Both the position numbers and the translations under genes were made by a program. A stretch of 64,000 nucleotides of DNA from Lachnospiraceae bacterium NK3A20 (GTDB lineage Bacteria; Bacillota; Clostridia; Lachnospirales; Lachnospiraceae). The stretch spans positions 206,804 through 270,803 of the forward strand of contig FNQX01000005.1 in NCBI GenBank assembly GCA_900107575.1. Direction: 5' to 3'. Positions 43,662 to 53,769 of the stretch are shown in pieces (within the stretch, counting starts at the first letter, position 1; every line of letters starts with the position of its first letter). Below the pieces are notes generated by a model. That model did not search any database. It was not told the DNA's origin and saw only the letters and a list, made by a program, of their open reading frames with translations.

Positions 43662-44870
43662 ATGACAGCTATTGAATCGAAACAAAGAGAAATTAAATAT
43701 ACAAATTTTAAAATGCTATTTCTGCTTGCATTTTTTCTTCCCTATTCTTTTTATAATTCTAAGTTAGATTTTTCTGCTATGGTGAGTGCTGCTTTCACAG
43801 TGATTGCCGTGATGCTTTTCCTGCTGATTATTGCGAACAAAAAGTACAGTATCAAATTTTTGGTGATTTCTTGTATTCTACTGATAATAGGTTTGGTGAG
43901 CTATTATCAGAAGCATATGTCAATTTTTCTATTAACGTTATTGTCAGCTGTTCTTATTGAAGAAGAAGATAAAAAAAATGCGGTGAGGATTTTTTTTCTT
44001 GACAAAATGATCTCTTTGTTTATTTTGCTTATTTTTTTAGCAACAGGTGCTATTTCAAATAATGTGCGAGTTTTTTATAAAGCGGGAATGGCTGTCAGCA
44101 GATACTGCTATGGATACGGACATCCAAATCAATTTGCTCAGGTACTATGCAGTTTGTTAATGGCTATTGTTTACTTAACTTCATCCAGAAGAAGGCATTA
44201 TCTTTATATTTTTCAAATAGCATCAATTATACTCATTTATCGGATCACTGGTTCCCGCGCAGGTTTCATAGTGTGCGCGGTTCTTTTTATTGTTTCAGTA
44301 TTGGCCTATAATCAACAATTATATGAAGGCCTTTCAAACTTTATCAGTAAAATTGTTTGGCTGTTTTTCGGAGTAATATTATTTTTTTCAATTGGGCTTC
44401 CTTATTTTTTCTTAAGAGCAACGGGTAAGTGGCGAACCTTACTGTATTCTTTGAATGATGTCATGAGTTCTCGGCTTTCTTTTTCTTCAGCGGTTATGCA
44501 GAACTATGATATTAGTTTGTTTGGTAATGCTTTTGACTTTACTAAGTTAAAAACAATATATGGAGACTATGCTGTAGATAATAGCTATATTAATTTGCTT
44601 TACAGATTCGGCATCATTGGCATTGTGCTATTTGTTTTATTAGCAGCAAATACGATTAAGGTTCTTGCAAAAAAAGGTGATTTGATATTAAGCGTTATAT
44701 TAATGATCTTCTGCATTTGGGCAATAGTTGAAAATATCTTGCTGAATCCGTCTGTAAATTTTTGCCTTCCATTATTGGGAATTGGTTTACATAGTGTTTT
44801 TCTACATCAAAAGCGAAATTCTATAAGATTTGCTTCGCCGAGATATAAGGAAAAAAGAAACTTGATTTGA
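43662..44870 (+). CDS. Wzy-like O-antigen/capsule polymerase
   Basis: Polytopic membrane protein with about 10-11 TM helices and a larger external loop holding GMAVSRYCYGYGHPNQFAQV, the layout of Wzy polymerases; ITGSRAGFIVCAV is a common Wzy/ligase block. It would polymerise repeat units flipped by the Wzx protein at 46473. Start ATG 43662 or GTG 43650. Sequence identity in this class is always low, so the call rests on topology and setting. Confidence 0.8.
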   Translation: MTAIESKQREIKYTNFKMLFLLAFFLPYSFYNSKLDFSAMVSAAFTVIAVMLFLLIIANKKYSIKFLVISCILLIIGLVSYYQKHMSIFLLTLLSAVLIEEEDKKNAVRIFFLDKMISLFILLIFLATGAISNNVRVFYKAGMAVSRYCYGYGHPNQFAQVLCSLLMAIVYLTSSRRRHYLYIFQIASIILIYRITGSRAGFIVCAVLFIVSVLAYNQQLYEGLSNFISKIVWLFFGVILFFSIGLPYFFLRATGKWRTLLYSLNDVMSSRLSFSSAVMQNYDISLFGNAFDFTKLKTIYGDYAVDNSYINLLYRFGIIGIVLFVLLAANTIKVLAKKGDLILSVILMIFCIWAIVENILLNPSVNFCLPLLGIGLHSVFLHQKRNSIRFASPRYKEKRNLI

Positions 44871-44886
44871 TGATCCGTTGTGCATT

Positions 44887-45021
44887 CTAGCTCATCCAGG
44901 CACGCTGACGTTCCACGATCATCTCTGACAGCCCGTCCTGCACATGAGGAGAATATACGCCCACGACGCCAGCAAGGACATGTTCGATTCCTTTCGTACT
45001 GTAATGCTTGTATGGCGTGAT
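44887..45021 (-). pseudogene. Remnant of a DUF6431-type protein
   Basis: On the minus strand the reading ITPYKHYSTKGIEHVLAGVV ends in SEMIVERQRAWMS and a stop at 44887. The PYKHY...IE.VL pattern and the following SEMTxxRW-like end resemble the DUF6431 domain, which is linked to insertion elements in Clostridia. A stop interrupts the frame just upstream, so only the fragment is left. The rest of 44871-45252 shows no gene; it separates two parts of the glycan operon. Confidence 0.5.
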
Positions 45022-45252
45022 TTACACAGGAAGCTCGTATCACTGATTGCATACCAATGGTCTCGGAGATTTGACTTCCGGCAAGGATATTGATGGCCTC
45101 TGGGACCTTCCTTTTATCAAGATGATGTTATTATAGATAGCAACTCAGAGACACTCAAGAGTAGCTATACATGCTAATAGATCAACATCAATATAACTGT
45201 CATCGACTAAACCGACAATAACATAGAAAAGCTAATAAGAGGATTGTAATTA

Positions 45253-46395
45253 ATGAATATATTACTAGCGGCAACAGGGAGTGAAAGTTTTTCTGGAGCG
45301 GCAAAGTGCTTAGTGGAATTGGCAAAAGGGCTTAGAAATAATGGATATAAAATTTTAGTTTTGCTTCCAGATAAAGGGGATATTGAAAACCTGCTGAAGT
45401 CTGAAAATATTGATTATTGTGTAATAAAACAGCATCAAGCCTGGTATGTTTATCTTGATGATGCACATCCAAATAGATATCCTCGCATAAAACAAATTGT
45501 AAATCGTAAAGCCGTTATTGCGATTAAAAAGCTGATCCGAACGAATCACATTGATATAGTTCATGAGAATGCATCAACAGCTTATGCGGCTGCAGTAGCA
45601 GCAGAAGAATGTCATATCCCGGTAGTGTGGCATCTGCGCGAATTTTTGGAAGAAGATTTAGGAATCACTTTTTTTGATCAAAAATATTCTGAGAAAATTA
45701 TGAATCGGGCAACTGTGGCTATCGCTATTTCACAGGCTGTTAAAGATAAATGGTCACAGCAACTCAATATTCCTATACAAGTTATTCATGATGGGCTGCC
45801 TGTTGAAAATTATTTTGTTGAAAGAAACTTTAAACCTGATGGTCGATTGAATATTCTGATCTATGGAAGAATCGTTCCTCAAAAGGGGCAGCTCTTTTTC
45901 TTCCAGGCACTTGCCAAGTACGTAAAACTATATACCAGTGAGAAAATTCATTGCTGCTGGGCAGGAATGATTGAAGATCAGGACTACTACGATTCTATCA
46001 TTGCACTTCAACATGAACACGGGATGGATGAGTATTGCGATTATCTGGGTGAAGTGTCTGATGTGAAGAAAGTACTTCAAAATACAGATATTGTTGCAGT
46101 TTGTTCTGAAATGGAAGGATTTGGAAGAGTGACTGCTGAATCCATGCTTGCAGGAACTGTGGTACTTGGAGCTGGTACAGGCGCTACAACAGAACTTATC
46201 CAAGATGGAGAGAATGGTTTTTTGTATAAGAGTCATGACATAGATAGCTTTGTGATAAAGCTACATCAGATAGTTGAAAATCAAGAAAATGCTCTGAAAG
46301 CTGCGAAACTTGGACAAATAAAGGCGAGGCAGGAGTATTCACTTGAACATGATGTGAAGCAGGTGGGCGGGGTGTACGAGCGATTGGTACCTTAG
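45253..46395 (+). CDS. GT4 glycosyltransferase
   Basis: GT-B fold: ILLAATGSESFSGAAKCLVE at the start, VVWHLREFLEEDLGITFF, AIAISQAVKDKW, IYGRIVPQKGQLFFFQALAK, and CSEMEGFGRVTAESMLAGTV with the conserved Glu pair. 380 residues, AGAGG ahead of the ATG. It probably adds one sugar of the Wzx/Wzy repeat unit. Confidence 0.9.
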   Translation: MNILLAATGSESFSGAAKCLVELAKGLRNNGYKILVLLPDKGDIENLLKSENIDYCVIKQHQAWYVYLDDAHPNRYPRIKQIVNRKAVIAIKKLIRTNHIDIVHENASTAYAAAVAAEECHIPVVWHLREFLEEDLGITFFDQKYSEKIMNRATVAIAISQAVKDKWSQQLNIPIQVIHDGLPVENYFVERNFKPDGRLNILIYGRIVPQKGQLFFFQALAKYVKLYTSEKIHCCWAGMIEDQDYYDSIIALQHEHGMDEYCDYLGEVSDVKKVLQNTDIVAVCSEMEGFGRVTAESMLAGTVVLGAGTGATTELIQDGENGFLYKSHDIDSFVIKLHQIVENQENALKAAKLGQIKARQEYSLEHDVKQVGGVYERLVP

Positions 46396-46472
46396 AAGGG
46401 CTTTGCAATAATGCAATATGAAGCCGATGAAATCTGAGACACTGACAAGGACGAGATGATAAATTACAACTG

Positions 46473-47885
46473 ATGGGAAAACAAGGTACATACAAATATT
46501 TAGCAAAAAATATAGGGCTGTTGACTCTGAGCAACTTTGCAACAAAGTTGCTCAGCTTCTTTTTGGTACCGTTATATACCAGTATATTGTCAACAGCAGA
46601 TTACGGCACCTATGATTTGTTCATTACGACTGTTGGTGTACTTCTTCCGATCCTGACTCTTAATGTGCAGGAAGGGATGCTACGATTCGCAATGGATAAA
46701 GACTATGATCGGGAAGCCATTGTCACAGTCGGTATTCGGCATCTTCTGATTGGCACTGCAATTATTGTAGTGGGGCTTGGCGTGAATAGTATCTTTGGAT
46801 TCAGCACGATGCTGAAGACATATGCTATTTTCTTCTTCCTGATGTTTTTCTCCCAGGCACTTGGTGGGATTGTTCCGTTCTATATCAGAGGAATTGATCG
46901 CATTGGAGATCTCTCTATATCAAGTGTCGTTGCTTCTGCTGTGACGATCGGATTGAATATTCTGTTTCTCGTTGGTTTCAAATGGGGGCTTACGGGTTAT
47001 TTTCTTGCCAACATTATCGGACCGCTAGTGCAGTGTATTTGGCTTGCTGCTAGAGCGCACATGTTCCGTGATACCCACCTGACTCGAAGATATACAAAGG
47101 AATCTAAAGAGCTACTGGCCTATTCCAGACCACTGATCGCAAACAGTATCGCATGGTGGGTAAACAATGCATCAGATCGATATATAGTTACTTTTTTCTG
47201 TGGTGTAGCTGCTAATGGTGTTTATTCTGTCGCATCAAAGATTCCATCAATTCTGAATGTGTTTCAAACGATCTTTAACCAGGCATGGGCATTGTCTGCT
47301 GTGAAAGATTATGACCCGGAAGATAAGAGTGGTTTTTTTGCGAATACGTATAGAGCATATAATTGCCTGATGACGATTGTCTGCTCAGCGATTATCGTAG
47401 CGGACAAGGTTTTGGCTAATTGCCTTTATGCAAAGGATTTCTATATTGCATGGAGATATGTTCCTTGGCTTACAATGGCGATTCTATTCGGAGCAATGTC
47501 AGGATACATTGGTGGCCTTTTTACGGCGGTTAAGGATTCCAAGGTTTATTCAACATCTACAGCCGTAGGCGCCATTACCAATATTATATTGAACCTCATT
47601 TTCACACCAATCATTGGAGCCCTTGGTGCAGCGATAGCGACTACAATATGCTATGTTGAGGTTTATGCGATACGTCTGGTTCAGTCAAGAAAGTATATTA
47701 AGCTGAAAATCAACTTTTTCAGAGATTTCATTTCTTACATCTTGCTAGTAGTCCAATCTGTTTTATTGCTGTTCGTTGATGCAACGATTCCTCTCTATGG
47801 AATCCTGGTGGGGCTGTTTGTTATAATTTGTCTGATGTATATCAAAGATATCGGATTGGTGGTCCATAAAGTTCTGTATAGATAA
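46473..47885 (+). CDS. Wzx-like polysaccharide flippase (MOP superfamily)
   Basis: Integral membrane protein with about 12-14 TM helices. KNIGLLTLSNFATKLLSFFL and the loop after it, VPLYTSILSTADYGTYDLF, are the classic start of Wzx/RfbX flippases, which move undecaprenyl-PP-linked repeat units outward. 470 residues fits. No strong ribosome site is seen. With the Wzy-like gene it defines a second export route distinct from the ABC transporter at 25.9-27.6 kb. Confidence 0.92.
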   Translation: MGKQGTYKYLAKNIGLLTLSNFATKLLSFFLVPLYTSILSTADYGTYDLFITTVGVLLPILTLNVQEGMLRFAMDKDYDREAIVTVGIRHLLIGTAIIVVGLGVNSIFGFSTMLKTYAIFFFLMFFSQALGGIVPFYIRGIDRIGDLSISSVVASAVTIGLNILFLVGFKWGLTGYFLANIIGPLVQCIWLAARAHMFRDTHLTRRYTKESKELLAYSRPLIANSIAWWVNNASDRYIVTFFCGVAANGVYSVASKIPSILNVFQTIFNQAWALSAVKDYDPEDKSGFFANTYRAYNCLMTIVCSAIIVADKVLANCLYAKDFYIAWRYVPWLTMAILFGAMSGYIGGLFTAVKDSKVYSTSTAVGAITNIILNLIFTPIIGALGAAIATTICYVEVYAIRLVQSRKYIKLKINFFRDFISYILLVVQSVLLLFVDATIPLYGILVGLFVIICLMYIKDIGLVVHKVLYR

Positions 47886-47896
47886 CAGGGGTGGTT

Positions 47897-49162
47897 ATGG
47901 AAGAAAACATACTTCAGAAAATAAAAAGACATGGATTAGCAGGTTCACTGAAGGTAGTTGGATATCATGCAACTGTTGCCATCAACAATAAATACTTTTA
48001 CTACTACAAGAGGAATAATCCAATAGATGACCACTTAATTGTTATGGAGAGCGAGGGAGATCTGTCAGATAATGCATTTGCTCTGTATGACTATATGCGT
48101 CACAACGATTATCTGAATAAGTATCACGTTGCGTGGCTTGTAGATCATGTAGAAGAAGCTAGAAAACTACAGCAGAAGAATCTAGCGGATTTTCCGAATA
48201 CAGAGTTCGTGCAGAAGGTGCCGCAGAAGATTGACAAGAGATGGGCTGAGATACTGGCTACCTGCAAGTGGTATGTTTATGATCATTGCAATTTGATGGC
48301 CCCGTTGGTCAAGAGGACAGATCAGATTGTTGTCTATCTTTCCCATGGATGGGGATATAAGGCGGCCAAAGGTGGATTTACGACAAATGATCTTACACAT
48401 TATGACATGATCACAGTGACTGGTCCAATTCCAGCAAAGGGGATGTCCGAATATTGGCAGGAGCCGGAAGAAAATGCAGTCATCACAGGATATCCTCGAA
48501 TTGACTATTTTTTTCAGTCGAACACTAAAGTAAGGGAACGAATCAATCAAAAATGGCATCTTGATCAATATAAAAAGGTAATCTTCTGGATGCCGACATT
48601 TAGGCAGTCTATTGCAAAGAGTCTCTCCGAGGATTACATTCACAATCAGACTGGACTTCCTATTTTTGAAACCAAGGACAGCCTGCAGGAGTTCTCCGAT
48701 TTTCTTAAGGAAAGAAATCTCCTTTTGGTTTTTAAGCTTCATCATTTGCAAGCGGATCTTCCGGTGTTCCAGAGCCATTTTGATAATATTCTTCTGGTGA
48801 GGGATGAGGATCTACACGATATGGGGGTTCAGCTGTATCAGTTTATTGCAATGGCAGATGCGATGATTAGTGATTATTCTTCGATTTCGGTAGACTTTAT
48901 GTTGAAGGATAAGCCACTCGTTTTTACGCTGGATGATTATGATGAATACGATAAGTCTCGCGGCCTTTTTCCTAAAAATGCGATTGACTATATGAAAGGA
49001 TATCACGTTTATAATCAGAAGGAACTGGAAGAAAGCATATCAGAAATATCCGAAGGGCTTGATAAATATAAAGATGATCGGCACGCAGTGATAAAAGAAT
49101 ACCACACATATACTGATGGAAATTCAGCTAAGCGTGTGCTAGATGCCATTGGAATTCAATAA
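47897..49162 (+). CDS. CDP-glycerol glycerophosphotransferase family protein (TagB/TagF-like)
   Basis: Second polyol-phosphate transferase of the window. VVYLSHGWGYKAAKGGF (catalytic His), VTGYPRIDYFF, FWMPTFRQSI, LVFKLHHLQADLPVF and ADAMISDYSSISVDFML are the family blocks; LVFTLDDYDEYDKSRGLFP closes the domain. ATG 47897 follows a purine-rich site. It is followed by the opine/CDP module, so it may use the CDP donor made by the enzyme at 52414. That link is inference. Confidence 0.88.
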   Translation: MEENILQKIKRHGLAGSLKVVGYHATVAINNKYFYYYKRNNPIDDHLIVMESEGDLSDNAFALYDYMRHNDYLNKYHVAWLVDHVEEARKLQQKNLADFPNTEFVQKVPQKIDKRWAEILATCKWYVYDHCNLMAPLVKRTDQIVVYLSHGWGYKAAKGGFTTNDLTHYDMITVTGPIPAKGMSEYWQEPEENAVITGYPRIDYFFQSNTKVRERINQKWHLDQYKKVIFWMPTFRQSIAKSLSEDYIHNQTGLPIFETKDSLQEFSDFLKERNLLLVFKLHHLQADLPVFQSHFDNILLVRDEDLHDMGVQLYQFIAMADAMISDYSSISVDFMLKDKPLVFTLDDYDEYDKSRGLFPKNAIDYMKGYHVYNQKELEESISEISEGLDKYKDDRHAVIKEYHTYTDGNSAKRVLDAIGIQ

Positions 49163-49177
49163 TAGGGGAGGTATAAT

Positions 49178-50132
49178 ATGCAATTGTTAGACTTTTATAC
49201 TGTAAAAAATCTACTGGGGGGTAGCATCAACTAACTTTTACGATTGGGTAGATAATGCACTTAAGAATAAATCGGACTTCTTGATGCCAGTAAAGACACG
49301 GATGAATCAGGAGAATGGTAATTACTATGCAATAATGCCATGCATGAATGCGATTCACAACACAGCAATGGTTAAGATGATTGGAAGACATCTGCCAAAG
49401 CATGGAGAAAAAAGACCGGCTATGTTGAGCGACTTGCTTTTCTATGAAGCGGATACAGGTGTGTTGCAGGCTGTGATGGATGGAGAGTATATTACCACGC
49501 TACGCACAGGGGCTTCTGCGGCACATTCTGCGCTTCTGTATGCAAAGAAGAATTTTAAAACCATCGGTCTGATTGGCCTTGGCAATAACATGACAGCTTG
49601 CATGGATGTGTTCTTTGAGAGAACAAGGGATCGGCAGCTGACAGTAAAACTCTATCGGCATCACGATCAAGAAACTCGGTTTATTGAACGCTATAAGGAC
49701 TATAAAAATGTTATTTTTGAGTGCTGCGATTCGTATAAAGCTACGGTCAAAGGCTCAGACATTATTATCTCGGCAGTGACCAGAGCAGAATCTGATTTCT
49801 GCAATGATGAGAGCTATGATGAAGGCTGTACGGTTGTTCCGATTATGACCTTGGGATTCCAGAACTGTGATTTATTCTTTGACCACGTGTTTACAGATGA
49901 GATGGATCAGATCAGAGGATTCAAGTACTTTGATTCCTTTAAGACATTGACGAACACAACGGATGTACTTTTGGGAAGGGAACCGGGACGACAGTCAGAT
50001 AAAGAACGAATACTTGTCTATAATTATGGACTTGCGATTCAAGATTTGTACTTCGCTGAGCAAGTGCTAAGGCTTGCTGGCAGTGAAGGAAGTGTGGATT
50101 ACAACTATTGCAAGGATAAGTTCTTCATGTGA
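49178..50132 (+). pseudogene. Ornithine cyclodeaminase family gene, frameshifted in a G6 tract
   Basis: The start MQLLDFYTVKNLLG follows a strong GGGGAGG site. At the G6 tract (49216-49221) the frame runs into TAA at 49232. One G fewer would give VASTNFYDWVDNALKNKSDF and join the main frame, which continues as a full ornithine cyclodeaminase/mu-crystallin-type NAD(P) protein (PAMLSDLLFYEADTGVLQAV, TLRTGASAAHSALLYA, TIGLIGLGNNMTACMDVFF). In this state only an N-terminally truncated product from ATG 49281 or 49284 could be made. It may be a sequencing error, a true mutation or a switchable tract. Relatives act on amino acids or opine intermediates. Confidence 0.8.
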
Positions 50133-50173
50133 TAAGGTAACCTTCATCTAAAATCAAAAAGGAGCGATGCAAG

Positions 50174-51292
50174 ATGAAGGTTACAATTATCGGCGGTGGA
50201 AACATGGGAATGTGTCTTGCAGGAGTGATTTCAAGATTGAATGGATATGACGTCACACTTTATGCCTCGCATCCGGAGGACTTTGGCAGGACTATTGAAG
50301 TAGTAGATGATGAATTAGGAATCACATATCATTCGGGCTCATTCTGGACAACGAATGATCTTGAGGTGGCTTTGAAAAATGCAGAGTTCATCTACTGTAC
50401 TTATCCAGCTTTTTTGCGTGAAAGCTTTATTCAGCAGAGCTCCAAATTCATTAAACCAGGGGCTTTCCTTGGATTTATACCGGCTTACGGCGGAGCAGAA
50501 TTTTTCTGTGAAGAATTGATTCGCAAAGGAGTTACAATTTTTGGTTTACAGAAACCACCATATGTTTGCAGAACCAAAGAGAGAGGGAAGATCGCGGGAT
50601 TGATGTCCAAAAAGCCTAAGTTGTATGAAGCTTCTATTCCTTATAAGAAGAGTTGCGAAGTGGCTGCTGTGCTGGAAGATATGCTGCAAATTAGGACGGA
50701 GGTTCTGCCTAATTACATGAACGTGACGCTTCTACCAGGAAATCCTCTTCTTCATACAAGCGGTTCATACTACTACTTGAAGAATTATAAGGAAGGACAG
50801 TTTTTCCCACATCAAATCTATTACTACCAGTCATGGAATGACGAATGTTCTAGAATAATCTGTAACTTTAGCGATGAGATGGAAGCGGTGTGTAGCAAAC
50901 TTCCGATTGATCTTAGTGGCGTGCAGTCAATTCAGACATATTATGAATCGCCGACACCGGAGGACCTAACGAGAAAATTTCATAGTATTCCTTCCTTTTA
51001 TCCGCTGACGCTTCCGATGATTCAAACACAGGATGGATACATTCCGGATTTTAATTCTCGATTTTTCACGGAGGACATTCCGTTTGGTGTATGTATCATC
51101 AAGGGATTGGCTTTGCTTGCAGGGGTTGCAACACCTACTGCTGATCGGATTCTTGCATGGTATGCAAGAGAAACCGGTAAAGAGTACTTCTGTGAGGATG
51201 GCAGTTTTGGAAAAGATATCAATGAAACTGCAGTACCGCAAAAATTCGGTATAGATTCGGTTGAAAAGCTACAGGAGTTTTATCTGAGATGA
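50174..51292 (+). CDS. NAD/NADP octopine/nopaline dehydrogenase family protein
   Basis: Rossmann N-terminus [20 protein letters not shown], then the octopine/nopaline-type C-terminal domain ([20 protein letters not shown] includes the conserved His region; [20 protein letters not shown]). Such enzymes condense an amino group with a 2-oxo acid by reductive alkylation to form opines. 372 residues fits. GGAGCG lies before the ATG. The preceding gene is of the ornithine cyclodeaminase family and the next a class V aminotransferase, so an opine-like compound is a reasonable product. Confidence 0.85.
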   Translation: MKVTIIGGGNMGMCLAGVISRLNGYDVTLYASHPEDFGRTIEVVDDELGITYHSGSFWTTNDLEVALKNAEFIYCTYPAFLRESFIQQSSKFIKPGAFLGFIPAYGGAEFFCEELIRKGVTIFGLQKPPYVCRTKERGKIAGLMSKKPKLYEASIPYKKSCEVAAVLEDMLQIRTEVLPNYMNVTLLPGNPLLHTSGSYYYLKNYKEGQFFPHQIYYYQSWNDECSRIICNFSDEMEAVCSKLPIDLSGVQSIQTYYESPTPEDLTRKFHSIPSFYPLTLPMIQTQDGYIPDFNSRFFTEDIPFGVCIIKGLALLAGVATPTADRILAWYARETGKEYFCEDGSFGKDINETAVPQKFGIDSVEKLQEFYLR

Positions 51293-51306
51293 GAGGGGGA
51301 AAGATT

Positions 51307-52380
51307 ATGCTGAACTTTACAGTTGGACCCGTAATGGCATCAGATGCGGTTCGCTCGGTAGGAGCAGAGCAGGTTCCGTATTTTAGAACATCGGAATTTT
51401 CCGAGACAATGTTTGAGAATGAAAAGCATATCCTGAAATTTGCGAAGGCTCCAGAAGGGTCAAAGACAGTTTTCTTGACAAATTCTTCAACAGGGGCAAT
51501 GGAAGCGGTTGTCATGAACTGCTTTACAGAGAAAGACGATGTCCTAGTTATCAATGGCGGAAGTTTTGGCGCAAGATTTGCCGAGATTTGTAAAATACAT
51601 GACGTGTCACACACGGAGATCAAACTTCGTCACGGTCAGAAATTAACGAAGGAAATGTTGTATCAGTATGATGGACAGCCTTTTACAGGACTTTTGGTCA
51701 ATGTGGATGAGACATCGACTGGTGTTTTGTATGATACCCAGATGATCGGTGATTTCTGCCGAAAAAATCATCTTTTTTTTGTCTGCGATTGCGTTTCTTC
51801 ATTTCTTGCGGATCCATTCAATATGGCTGAGTGCGGTGCGGATGTTATGCTGACGGGATCCCAGAAAGTGCTGGCTTGCCCGCCTGGTATTTCCATTATC
51901 GTACTAAATCCAAGAGCGGTAGATAGAGTGAAAGATGCACATGTCAAGTCGATGTATTTTAACCTTGCAGATGCTCTTAAGAATATGGAGCGTGGACAGA
52001 CTCCATTCACACCTGCGGTCGGCATTCTGCGTCAGATAAATGTAAGATTGAAGGAAATTGAGGCGGCAGGGGGAGAAGATGCGGAGGTTGCCAGAGTTGC
52101 AGCACAGGCAGCGGATTTTCGTAAGAAGATCAAAGACCTTCCGCTTGAGCTGGTTTCTGAATCACCGGCAAATGGTGTGACGCCTGTTCATCCGCTTCAT
52201 GCAAATGCCTATGAGATCTTTCTAAAGCTCAAGGATGAGTATGGTATCTGGATTTGCCCAAATGGAGGGGACATGAAGGATACGATTTTTAGAGTTGGGC
52301 ACATTGGCTATTTAAACCACGAGGACAACACAACTCTGGTGAATGCATTTAAGGATCTGCAGAGCAAAGGGCTTCTATGA
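51307..52380 (+). CDS. Class V aminotransferase (2-aminoethylphosphonate transaminase/alanine-glyoxylate type)
   Basis: PLP enzyme. [18 protein letters not shown] at the start and [18 protein letters not shown] are typical of the PhnW/AGT-like branch; [11 protein letters not shown] and [15 protein letters not shown] carry the PLP Asp, and [18 protein letters not shown] the PLP Lys. ATG 51307 after GAGGGGGAAAG is a better start than ATG 51289. No PEP mutase is in the window, so a phosphonate substrate is not supported. It may make or use an amino-polyol or amino-aldehyde in the surrounding module. Confidence 0.85.
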   Translation: MLNFTVGPVMASDAVRSVGAEQVPYFRTSEFSETMFENEKHILKFAKAPEGSKTVFLTNSSTGAMEAVVMNCFTEKDDVLVINGGSFGARFAEICKIHDVSHTEIKLRHGQKLTKEMLYQYDGQPFTGLLVNVDETSTGVLYDTQMIGDFCRKNHLFFVCDCVSSFLADPFNMAECGADVMLTGSQKVLACPPGISIIVLNPRAVDRVKDAHVKSMYFNLADALKNMERGQTPFTPAVGILRQINVRLKEIEAAGGEDAEVARVAAQAADFRKKIKDLPLELVSESPANGVTPVHPLHANAYEIFLKLKDEYGIWICPNGGDMKDTIFRVGHIGYLNHEDNTTLVNAFKDLQSKGLL

Positions 52381-52413
52381 TCTTGCGATTAGAGGGTAGA
52401 GAGGAGCACTGAT

Positions 52414-53769
52414 ATGACAAAGGTGATTACGTATGGTACATATGATTTGTTGCACTATGGTCATATCAGACTTCTCGAAAGAGCAAAAGCACTGGGGGAT
52501 TATCTGATTGTCGGGGTTACGGCGGATGATTTCGACCGGCAGAGGGGAAAGATCAATGTCCAGCAGACTTTGGAAGAACGTGTGGCTTCCGTGAAGAGCA
52601 CCGGAATTGCTGATAAGATCATTATAGAAGAGTACGAAGGGCAGAAGATTGATGACATCAAGCGGTATGGGGTAGATATATTCACCGTTGGTTCGGACTG
52701 GGAAGGGTATTTTGATTACCTGAATGAGTACTGCAAAGTTGTTTATCTTCCTCGTACACAAGGAGTATCAAGTTCGGAGATCCGGGCGGAAGAAGGATCA
52801 CTGAAGCTTGGCATGCTCGGTTATTCCTCCTTCCTAAATAAGGTTTATAAAGAATCTCAGTATGTCAATGCAGTAGATATAACGGCACTATGTTCTTCGG
52901 ATTTTACAAAGCTGGAAGATGTCCGTGAAAACATACCTTTAGCAACAAATAAGTTTGAGGAGATGTTGGAGGGTGTGGATGCGGTCTATATTCATTCTCA
53001 TCCATCGCTTCATGCAGAAGAGATACGAACAGCTCTGCAGGCGGGGAAAAATGTCCTCTGTGAAAGTCCTGTGGTTCTGAAAAAAACGCAATATGATGCT
53101 CTGATGGATCTTGCTGCAGAGAAGAGCCTTGTCTTGATGGAGGCAATCCGGACAGCTTATATGCTTGCCTATTCAAGACTTATTCTCATGATCAAGGGAG
53201 GTAAGATCGGAAAAGTTGTGTCAGTAGATGCCACTTGCACCAGTCTACGCACGTATGGAAACTTTGGGGAAAAGAGCCGCAAGTGGGGGAGTCTGGAAGG
53301 TTGGGGTCCGACTGCGCTTTTACCGGTATTCCAGATCCTTGGTACGCAATATACAGAGATGGATTTCTTCTCTCTCGTAGATGAAGAATATCCGGAAACT
53401 GATGCCTTTACGAAGGTGAATATCCGCTATCCAGAGGCGACGGCGACGATCAAAGTTGGCACTGGTGTGAAATCTGAGGGAGAATTGATCATCTCTGGCA
53501 CCAAGGGTTATATTTATGTCCCTGCACCGTGGTGGAAGACGGATTATTTTGAGGTGCGCTTTGAACATGCGGAGGAGAATAAGCGACAGTTCTATAAGCT
53601 GGAAGGCGATGGCATTCGCTATGAATTGGTAGAATTTGCCCACGCCATTCATAGTGGGAATGCAGAATTCTATATCAGTCGGAATGTCACAAGAGCAATC
53701 GTGGATGTAATGGAGCGATTTAATGCAAGTCAAGAGCCGCGAAGAGGAGAGGACAAATTAGCCCTATGA
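52414..53769 (+). CDS. Fusion of TagD-like cytidylyltransferase and Gfo/Idh/MocA-like domain
   Basis: Residues 1 to about 130 are a glycerol-3-phosphate cytidylyltransferase-type domain: ITYGTYDLLHYGHIRLLERA with the HxGH motif and YLPRTQGVSSSEIR in place of the TagD RTxGISTT block. The rest is Gfo/Idh/MocA-like (VDAVYIHSHPSLHAEEIRTA, then AGKNVLCESPVVLKK). The usual GxGxxG nucleotide loop is replaced by LGMLGYSSF and the catalytic EKP motif reads ESP, so the second domain may bind rather than oxidise a ligand. It probably makes a CDP-activated polyol or amino-polyol. Stop overlaps the next ATG. Confidence 0.85.
   Translation: MTKVITYGTYDLLHYGHIRLLERAKALGDYLIVGVTADDFDRQRGKINVQQTLEERVASVKSTGIADKIIIEEYEGQKIDDIKRYGVDIFTVGSDWEGYFDYLNEYCKVVYLPRTQGVSSSEIRAEEGSLKLGMLGYSSFLNKVYKESQYVNAVDITALCSSDFTKLEDVRENIPLATNKFEEMLEGVDAVYIHSHPSLHAEEIRTALQAGKNVLCESPVVLKKTQYDALMDLAAEKSLVLMEAIRTAYMLAYSRLILMIKGGKIGKVVSVDATCTSLRTYGNFGEKSRKWGSLEGWGPTALLPVFQILGTQYTEMDFFSLVDEEYPETDAFTKVNIRYPEATATIKVGTGVKSEGELIISGTKGYIYVPAPWWKTDYFEVRFEHAEENKRQFYKLEGDGIRYELVEFAHAIHSGNAEFYISRNVTRAIVDVMERFNASQEPRRGEDKLAL

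Noticed and set aside
44807..45052. 81-codon minus-strand frame
   Set aside because: A different frame in the same place reads as a DUF6431-like remnant; this one is Cys/Arg-rich shadow.
51289..52380. Phosphonate (2-aminoethylphosphonate) pathway from the class V aminotransferase
   Set aside because: No PEP mutase or phosphonopyruvate decarboxylase is in the window, so a phosphonate is not supported.
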